NCBI GenBank assembly: GCA_001563335.1 | Contig: LRSL01000081.1 | Span: forward strand, 22,637-86,636 | From: Candidatus Thorarchaeota archaeon SMTZ1-45 | Lineage (GTDB): Archaea > Asgardarchaeota > Thorarchaeia > Thorarchaeales > Thorarchaeaceae | Reading direction: 5' to 3' | Length of the DNA stretch: 64,000 nt | In this document: positions 41,077 through 50,000 of the stretch, in pieces | Layout of the letters: the number at the start of each line of letters is the position of its first letter | Position numbering within the stretch: position 1 is the stretch's first letter | Notes under the pieces: model-generated | Told to the model about the DNA's origin: nothing | The model's input: only the letters and a program-made list of their open reading frames with translations | Database searches by the model: none | Program-made: the position numbers and the translations under genes

Positions 41077-44000
41077 TTACTCCTTTTCCAAATCTGCATC
41101 AATGCTCTTCAAGAGATCCTCGATTAATGCACTGGGAAGACCTTTTGCTTGCTTTACGATTGAATCAATTTCCTCCTCTGGCAACCCTCGCTGCTCAAGT
41201 TGCATTCGTAACTCTTCCACCTCTAATTCAGTTAATCTATCTTCAAACTCAATTTCCTCAGGTTCTTCTCTTGGTACCAGACCTTCAATTGTCTTCAGAA
41301 AATCTTCAATTTTATCCCTTTCAACTGTTTTAGCTTGCTTCATAATTGATTCAATCTCTTTCTTCGGTACTCTTTTCTTTACTAACTCGGCTCTCAATCC
41401 TTTGAGTTCCTCTTTAGAGAATGCTTTAACTTTCTTAGCACTTTTCTTCTTGGGTGGTTCTTCTGGTTCTTTAAAGAGATCGAGAGCAAGTTCCCTGGGA
41501 AGGCTTCTTGCTTGGTCAATGATTGACTTAATTTCACGATCAGTAGCATTTCGTTTAATCAGTTCAGCTCTTAATTCCTCAATCTCCTCTTCAGTTAGAT
41601 GCTCGATTGCTTTTTCAGCCTCTTCTACCTTCTCTTTTGGTTGGAAACTTTGAAGAAGCATCTCGACTATATCTTTAGGTAGGTCTCGAGCTTGGATGAT
41701 AAATGACTCAATCTCATGTTTTGGAATTCCACGTTTTTCTAGTTCAGAAGCCATTTCTTCGAGCTCAAATTCTCTCATTCTATTTTCGAAATCAATTCCT
41801 TCCTCTTCAACCACCTCGGCCTCCTCTTCAACTGCCATATAGATCTCTGGCTTTGTTGGTGGTGCAGTACCGCCAATTCTCCTTCTTCTCTCTTCAACAA
41901 CTTCTTCTATGACCTGTTCTAAGGGTTTGTTTTGAACTCCTGCAACTCTTATGACCTCCTGTCTGATTACCTCCCTCACAAAACTGGTCTGTTGACTCAT
42001 TTTCATCTTTGAAATCTCAAGTCGGAAATCATCAAGTTCCTGCTGAGTCATCCCTGTCAGAATTGATAGATCTATAATCAGCTCATCGATCTCAGGCACT
42101 TCAATTATAATGGGCTCTCCAGGCATTTGAGAGGCTTTTCTACGCAGTCCAGTTGGCTCGTATAATTCATTGAATATCTCTGCAAGGAGTGCTTGTCTTG
42201 TCTTTGCGTCTTTAGCTCGTTTTGGTACCTTTCCTCTCCTGACCTGCCGAATCTGTCCACTAATTATTCTGATTATCTTTGGCACTCTCAGAACACGTAC
42301 CCACACAAGAGAGCCAAGAATTAATATGATGATAAGAGCTCCTCCATATGTTATCATATTCTGCATAGCGATATCTTCGGGAGACGGACTAACTGGAACA
42401 GTAAATATCACTTCGTTGGCATCATAGTACGTCTTGTTGAATTTGATTGTAACCACTGCGGAACCCTGAGCTCTATGTGCAATGACTCTGAATTGATAAT
42501 ATCCTGGACGACTTGCATCAGGACCAAGATATTCAACAGTTGCAAAATCAGGATGCTGATTATCAACCACGAATGTTGCATCAGTAATCCCCTCTCCTGA
42601 GTGTCCTGGCCAAGCATCTGAATAATAAACCCAAAAGGTGGTGTTCATCCCCCAGTGAAGTGGCATTACCGAAGGTCCATCTATCTCAAGATTAGTCTGA
42701 ATTGTGATAATGGTGATCTCGAAAACAAATACTGCTGTTGTATAATTCTCAAGCATGAATCGAATATGAAATGAAACCCTCGAAAATAGATTCCAGTCAG
42801 GTGTATTGAAAACGAAGGAATAATTGCCATTTCCATGATTCGTCAAGATAAGCGGTTCTTCATAGACTCCTGGTCCAGAATAGAATGAGGTGTTGTACGA
42901 AGCATCAGGAATACCTCGTGCACTATTTGTGTCATTGTACAGCAGAGTGACTGTAAGTATATCACCATAGGGAACTCGTAGATTTGTCCATGAATCGCCT
43001 ACTCGATATAGTTCTGGGAGAAGAATGGTAATTTCAGTGGGCACAGTCGAAATATGGATTCTTATCGTTAATTCAACATCCTCATAGTTTGCCTTACGAA
43101 ATTCAATTGTGATTGTATATGTTCCTGGTCTGAGTGTTGTTGTATTGATTGGAATACCATAGACTCCACCGCCTTGATAGGATGCACTACCAAATCCACC
43201 CGCCCAAGAATAAGCGGAGAAGTCCGCCTGCATTCCCTGTGCATGAAAATCATCATAATAGGTGACATTGACCAAACCGGCCCATCCCCAAACAAATTCA
43301 GGAGATCCTGGTGATACAATTGTTGCCTCTAGATTTTTCACGAATATTGAAGTTGAATTATCGGCTCTCTCGTAGTCCAGGTTAGGTGGGTTGGCTGAGA
43401 TAATGAATGTATGAAGAGCTGCAATTCCTTGACTTGTGTTGAAGTCATAATAATAATACCCCGAGCCTCCTGTCAGAATCCCATTCACAAGTGTACCATT
43501 TGTGCCAAGCTCGGGTGAGTTCCATGTAACAACCAGACCATCCAATCCGGTTGAGAATGGATGTGTTGCGTTAAGGGCTGGAGCAAGCACATATACTCCA
43601 ATTCTGACAACCTCCGACCAATAGAAAGAGGTGTATTCATAGGTTGCAGTTACATTATCGAGCCATACCACCATCTGGATTTTTGAAATTGCCATAATCA
43701 GTGTTGCTGAGGTATCACCATAGTTTTGCTTTTCAGCGTCTATATGAATCTGGTAACTTCCAAAACCCACGCTTCCTGTTACTATCTGAAGTCTGTAATA
43801 ACCTGGTCTACTCGGTATCTCAACCAATGTAAGATTGGTCCCATAGTCCCATTCTGCTGTGAGGGTTGCTTCAGTCACAAGAGTGCTATCAAGAGAGTCT
43901 TCTATGTATACAATAATTTCCGCAGTGCTTCCATATGAAACAGTGAAGACGTATCTATTCCCTTCAGGAATTACCTCCATTGGTCTTGGCAACAATCTGA

Positions 44001-47000
44001 AAACCAACTGATAGGATGCATCAATGTAATTTGGTGCGCTACCACTAATCATAACAATAATTGTGTCAGATATACTGCCAAGACTAGTATCAAGAATAGT
44101 TGTGTAGTTGCCGGATACACCTGAGGGTACAAACGAACCAGTACCTCCAATCCAATCATACGTAATAGTTGCCACTGAAACAGTCTGATTCCGAAGAGTA
44201 TCGTTGATGGCTGCAAATATTGTAAGAGGTTCTCCCCAATATATTTCACTTGTTAGTCTAGGTCCGCTCCAAGTGACTAATAGTTCTGAAGGGACTGGGA
44301 GAAGGTTGATTTCTACATTTAATGAAGTAATTGTGTAGTGCAATAGATTCGCTTGCACATTTAGAATCTGTGAGCCATAGTCTAAATTACTAGTCTGAAG
44401 TGTTACGTTGTAGCTACCATCTCCAAAATCAACATAGGATGATGAGTCTCCCCATATTAAACCTAGAATAGCTCCTGGAAGGGGACTGTCGTTGGCATCA
44501 TAATCAACGAGGTATATAATAACCGATGTCGCGTAGCCTGCATAGTTTGTTGGCGCTATTACAGCAGAGAGTCCACCTACTCTGTTCCGTAGTCCAAACA
44601 CCACTGATGTCTGAGCCATCTCATATGGTGAAAGATTGATTGACACAATGACTGATTGCAGACCAACACTCAAAGAATCCATCATACTTAAGGTAACATT
44701 GTATTGTCCACTCCCTAGAGCTTGAGCTGACCAAGACGATGGTTCTAGCATTGTTGACGCATAAATGATAGAAATCTGTCCTAATGCTCCATTTATCGGT
44801 AAACCATGATCTGTATCAGTAAATTGAATCACAAACGAAACGTCTTCATAGAAAGCAACAACTGAAGGCGATGGCAAATCACTTGAAACAGAAGTCTGAA
44901 TTTCACGGACCCGTCCTTGTACTTCTGGCGAGACAATATTCCCATAAAACGGACTTACCAAAGCGCTCCATTGCACCTCAATTTCAAATGTAAACACACC
45001 AAGGCTGCCTAATGAAGATGTGCTGACAATAATTTTGTACTTGCCTGAATCAACACCTGTCCCTATCTGTACCCAATAGTCCACTCCTTCAACCAGACCT
45101 GGCACCTCGATACAATCTAGAATTATGGTTGCACCTTCGATTCCAGCTCCTGTTCTCTGATCTGTGTATGTCAAACTAATATTCATGAGGTCTCCATAGG
45201 GTGTTTGCTCAATTTGGTTGAAGTCAACATTTCCAACTCTACCTATAGTATTAACAAAAACTGAGGTTACATCATCCCTATAATATGGTGCTCCAGTAGT
45301 CCAATCAACCTGAATTGTTATGTTCCAATTACTCACCAAGTTTACACTTAGGACAGTGGAATTGATCTGGAGTCTGTATATTTGGCCCATCGACTGAAGG
45401 ACATATTCACCATATGATAGAAGTATTGGTCCACTGTATATTTTAACATCACTGAAAGCTACTACTACTCTCTCGCCTGTTGATATGTCTACAAATGCAA
45501 AATCCATTGTCACATTGTCAAGATACCATGTCTGCCCTGGTGGAAACACTATCTCAACATTTGATGGTCTCTCAGTAACAGGGATATTGATTGTCCTTTG
45601 AGCATCGCTGTAATGTGGTGGACCTGCAGACCAATTAGCTATAACCTGTAATGTCTTGACTCCTGGTGGTCCAAGAACTGAGCTATCTACAGAAATAGCA
45701 AATAGCCCTGCACTCACTTCGATGATATCGTAGTCAATAGTGGGTGTAAGAAGTACCAATCCATAATAGACAGAGATTGTGCCACCGGAGATTCCAGATG
45801 ATGATAGAGTATCCTTAAACAGGACTGTGAAGTTGGCGTAATCTTGGTAGCGAGTCTGAGATGGTGAAGAGATCAAGTCTAGACTAGTGTCCCGCTCACG
45901 CATTTCGAATGACACCATTATGTCATTCCATTGGTAAAATGGCACAGCATATTCAGAACTGAAATTCAACCATAGACTATAGATCTGGCTTAGCTCAAGT
46001 GCTTGGTTGTTGGTTTCAACTGTGAGAAGGTAATTCTGCTGTGATGGTCTCCAAGAACAGGTGAATAACCAATCGGTCCCATTTAGAATTTCTAGATTCG
46101 TCATGATTCCAGTACCATTTCCTATTGGGGTGAGCGTATCAAGGTCCTGATACTGTAAAACAATACTGAAAGAGCTGCCATAGGGGATGGACCCAATGGT
46201 TTCAGCTGTCAATATTGTTGCGCGGAAATCAACAGTGAAACTCTTTGTTGCACTTCTTGCTTGATAGTAGAACTGTCCAGATGATGCCTCGATTCTGAGT
46301 GAATACACACCCGGTTGGCTGAAATAGGATGTGTTCAGGTCAATTTGGTACTCTCCAGAACCTAAGTGCGTGATTTGAACATAACTGGAAGGTATCATAG
46401 TTACTCCAATGTATACCTCGATGACTGTATCTATCACAGCTTTCGAGGTTAAGCCTGCGATATCAACATAGGTCACTGTAAAGGCGGCATTATCCCCATA
46501 TGGAGTCGCAGGAGGTGTAGGATAAGTCAGGAGTGTCTGACGTTCTATCAGTGTAATCCCTATGGAACGCCCAGTGATATTTGAATAGAATGGAAGTCCA
46601 CTCCATGTGAGATTTAGAATGAGTACTCTCGCTCCTAATGGAGCACCCAACTGACTCGTGTTGAATGAAATTGTGTACAGGTCTTCAATGGCACTGTAGG
46701 TCAATGTGAAATCAAGTACATTTAGCGATAGTGTCATTGCTAAAGCATCATAAACAATAGGACTTGAGGTACCCCCAGTTGTATCTTCATACGTAAATGA
46801 AAATGTAGCGTTCTCACCAAAGGGAACATTGGTTGGAGGTATGACTGATAGTGATGCTGTTCTTGGAAGTACTCTCACAGAAATCAAATCGGTTCTATTT
46901 GTGTAAAATGGAGACACACCAGCAGACCAGTTTATGAAAACCTTCATCGAGATTATTCCAGTGCGTCCAAGAATTGAATTGTTGAAACCAATTGAATACT

Positions 47001-50000
47001 CTCCAGGTCTGCCAATACTATCTATCTCCCAGATATCCACTTGCGATAAATCAACTGTGACTCCAATGAATTCAACGCTGATGAATACGTTAAATGTATC
47101 ATTTGAAATCCCAGTTCCCATGGTGGTACTTGAATATAGGAATGAGTAGACCATATAGTCAAGACACGGAGAGGGAAGTGCCGCCTCAATCAATGTAAGG
47201 TCTGTGTCTTCACCCACAGTCTCAACTGAAACTGAGAGGTACCTGTTCTCATATTTCTGGATGCTTCCTGTCCAGTTGAAGAAAACAGTAAGTTGTTGAA
47301 CTCCAAGACCTCCAAATTGGGAAGCATCTATTGTTATCATATAATAACCAGCACTGGTGTCATTATACCACATAATTGTCAACTGGTCCGTCGCGTTCCA
47401 GACAGTGCACAGAACATTGGATGAAACTATTCCTAGTAAATGATCTCGGTCACCGTAATAGACAGAAATCTCAATTTGTCCGGATGGTGTCGTATCCTCT
47501 ACTGGCGATAAAAGACGTAATTCTGTCTTGATGGACCGAATCGTTAGAGTCACGTTGAAAGTCGCTGACTCATATTCAGCTCCAGCTGAAAAAACAAAGA
47601 CTAGAAGATAAGATGTCAAAGCATCGCTATCAAAAGTGTGAATTGTGATGCTGTAACGATTGCCGATCCAAGCTATGTCATAATGAGCTGGAGTCCAATT
47701 ACAAAGATGACTGATAGTTAAGATTGGCAAGTCATGATCCATATCTATGTAATCCACATAGAATGTTCTAGAGTCACCTACAGGTATTTCCAGAGCACCG
47801 ACAGTGGCTGTGGCAAATGTTCTGATTTGCCTAACTTGGATGTCAATTGATATTGTCTTGTTATCATAAGTCAGTGCCGAAGCTGTGAAGTTCACTGTAT
47901 AAACTCCAATACTCCATGCTGAAGTATCAAGTGTTACTCTATATCTCCCATTGCTTATTAGTTGTTGACCGAGTTTGAAAGATCCAGTGACATAGATGGT
48001 GGCTGTGTCAATTCCTAGTCCTCTATCTATATCAATAAACTCTAGGGTGACAATAGCATCTGTGTTGTAGGAAATTGTCAGAAGTGGATAATCTGGAGAA
48101 CTGAGATCACATCGTGCTTGAGTGAACTGAAAGCTGATGATGGGTGTCTGCGTATTCGAGTAATTCTCAGCAACTCCAAAGACGAGGAATATCCGAATAC
48201 CATATGACCCTCCAGGGAAGTATGATTGGTCAAGAGTTAAGACATAGTTGCCTGAACCTTGGGCTGAAAATGTCTTGATGCTGTAGAGCGTACCATTCTT
48301 GTCCCTGATACTGAAATGGCTCTGAAGAAGACCATTAACTGGCATACCATCATAGATAGAGCTTGAATCATTCACAGTCACATAGGTTGTTATTTCGAAA
48401 TCATCCCCGATTGGAAAGACATCAATGTTATCCCATGAAAGAGCTGTTGTCAGTTTTTGGATATTCAATAGTATTGCTATGGTCCCATCATAGAAGAATC
48501 TCGGAGATGTAGTGGTGAAAACTGTGATGTCAATTGTATAGATGCCCATCATCCAGTCCTGGGATTCGATAAGGATTTGAAGGGAACCGTATTCAGCAGA
48601 CCCTCCGGTCCATTCAGCTGAAACACTAGAGAGATTGCCTATAATTGCTGCATTTCCAGCATCTCGGTCCAATAGCTCAAGTGTGACAGTGACATTCGAT
48701 CCCATGGGTATGGATGAGTCATAAGTAGCTACCACAAGGGTTCTGTGTGGTCTGACAGTAACAGCGACTGTGATTGCGCTCGATTGATAGTTCGTGTCAC
48801 TAATTGTGAAATTAAACATATAGATGCCAACACTATAGGAATCGACATCGAGTTGAATCGAGTATCTCCCATCTAATAGGTCAACATACTGAAATGTTCC
48901 ATCTCCACTTAGCGTTCCACCTGATATTCCAAGACCACCATGATCAAGGTCCTGCCAGTTCAGTACAACAGTGGCATTTTTGCTCCAAGGTACGCTAACT
49001 GGATTAATCTCAACTTGAACAAGGTCTGTCTTTATGTTTCGATATAGAAAGACTACATCTACTGAGCTCTCAATCACAAAGCTTTGTGTTGGGAATGCAT
49101 TTAGTTTGAAACAATACGTTCCAATGCTAAAGCCCGTTGAATCTATGTTCACAAGATATGTTCCATTGTTGTAATCTGTGACACCACTGATTGTCCCATT
49201 CGAGGTGAAGGATGCTCCATTATAGTATGTTCCAGTGATAGCATCTCGAAGATTCACCCTGACGCTGAAATCATCACCATATGGCACTGATGCTGGAGTT
49301 CTATATGTCAAAACCGTGTTGTGTGATAGCTCCAAGTCAAAGTAAGTTGTTGCATCAATGAGGTAGGGATGACTTGAAACAATATTGAGCCTCCAATTTC
49401 CAGGTTGTCCAAGGTCCGATGTGTTCAGCGTCTTACCATAGATCCCATTACCATAATCTTCGAACTGAGCCTGTGTTTCAACACCCAAAGCGCTCCAATT
49501 CATCATAATAGTTGAACCTGTCACACTTTCAGCAGTTTCAGTATTGGTCAGTTGAACCTCAACCTCGAGAAGTTCTCCAGCAGTCCGAACTGCAACACCA
49601 TCTCCGACTGCATCAGCTGGTGACAGGAGATTCAGTGAAGAAGCATGTCTGACAGTAAACAATCTATTGTATCTTCCAACACCCTCTGGACTGGAATCTG
49701 CTGTGTTATTGAAGTCGACATAAGCATCCCAAAGACCATTGGGCCATGCACTGGTCACACTGATTCCAGTCCATTCGAACTGACCACTCCCGTCTTGACT
49801 CAAATCTTCTGTACTGTAAAAGATCTGGCCGCTTGGATCTACCAGATATAACCTCATAGCTGATCCAGGAATCACGGTGGCTGTTCCTCTGAACTTCGCC
49901 TGATCGCCTATTTGAAGTTCTACTGTATTTCCATACACACCTGCATTCACACCACACTCAAGGAGCGAAGCCTCGTTGCTCGAGAAGAACGTGAATGTCC

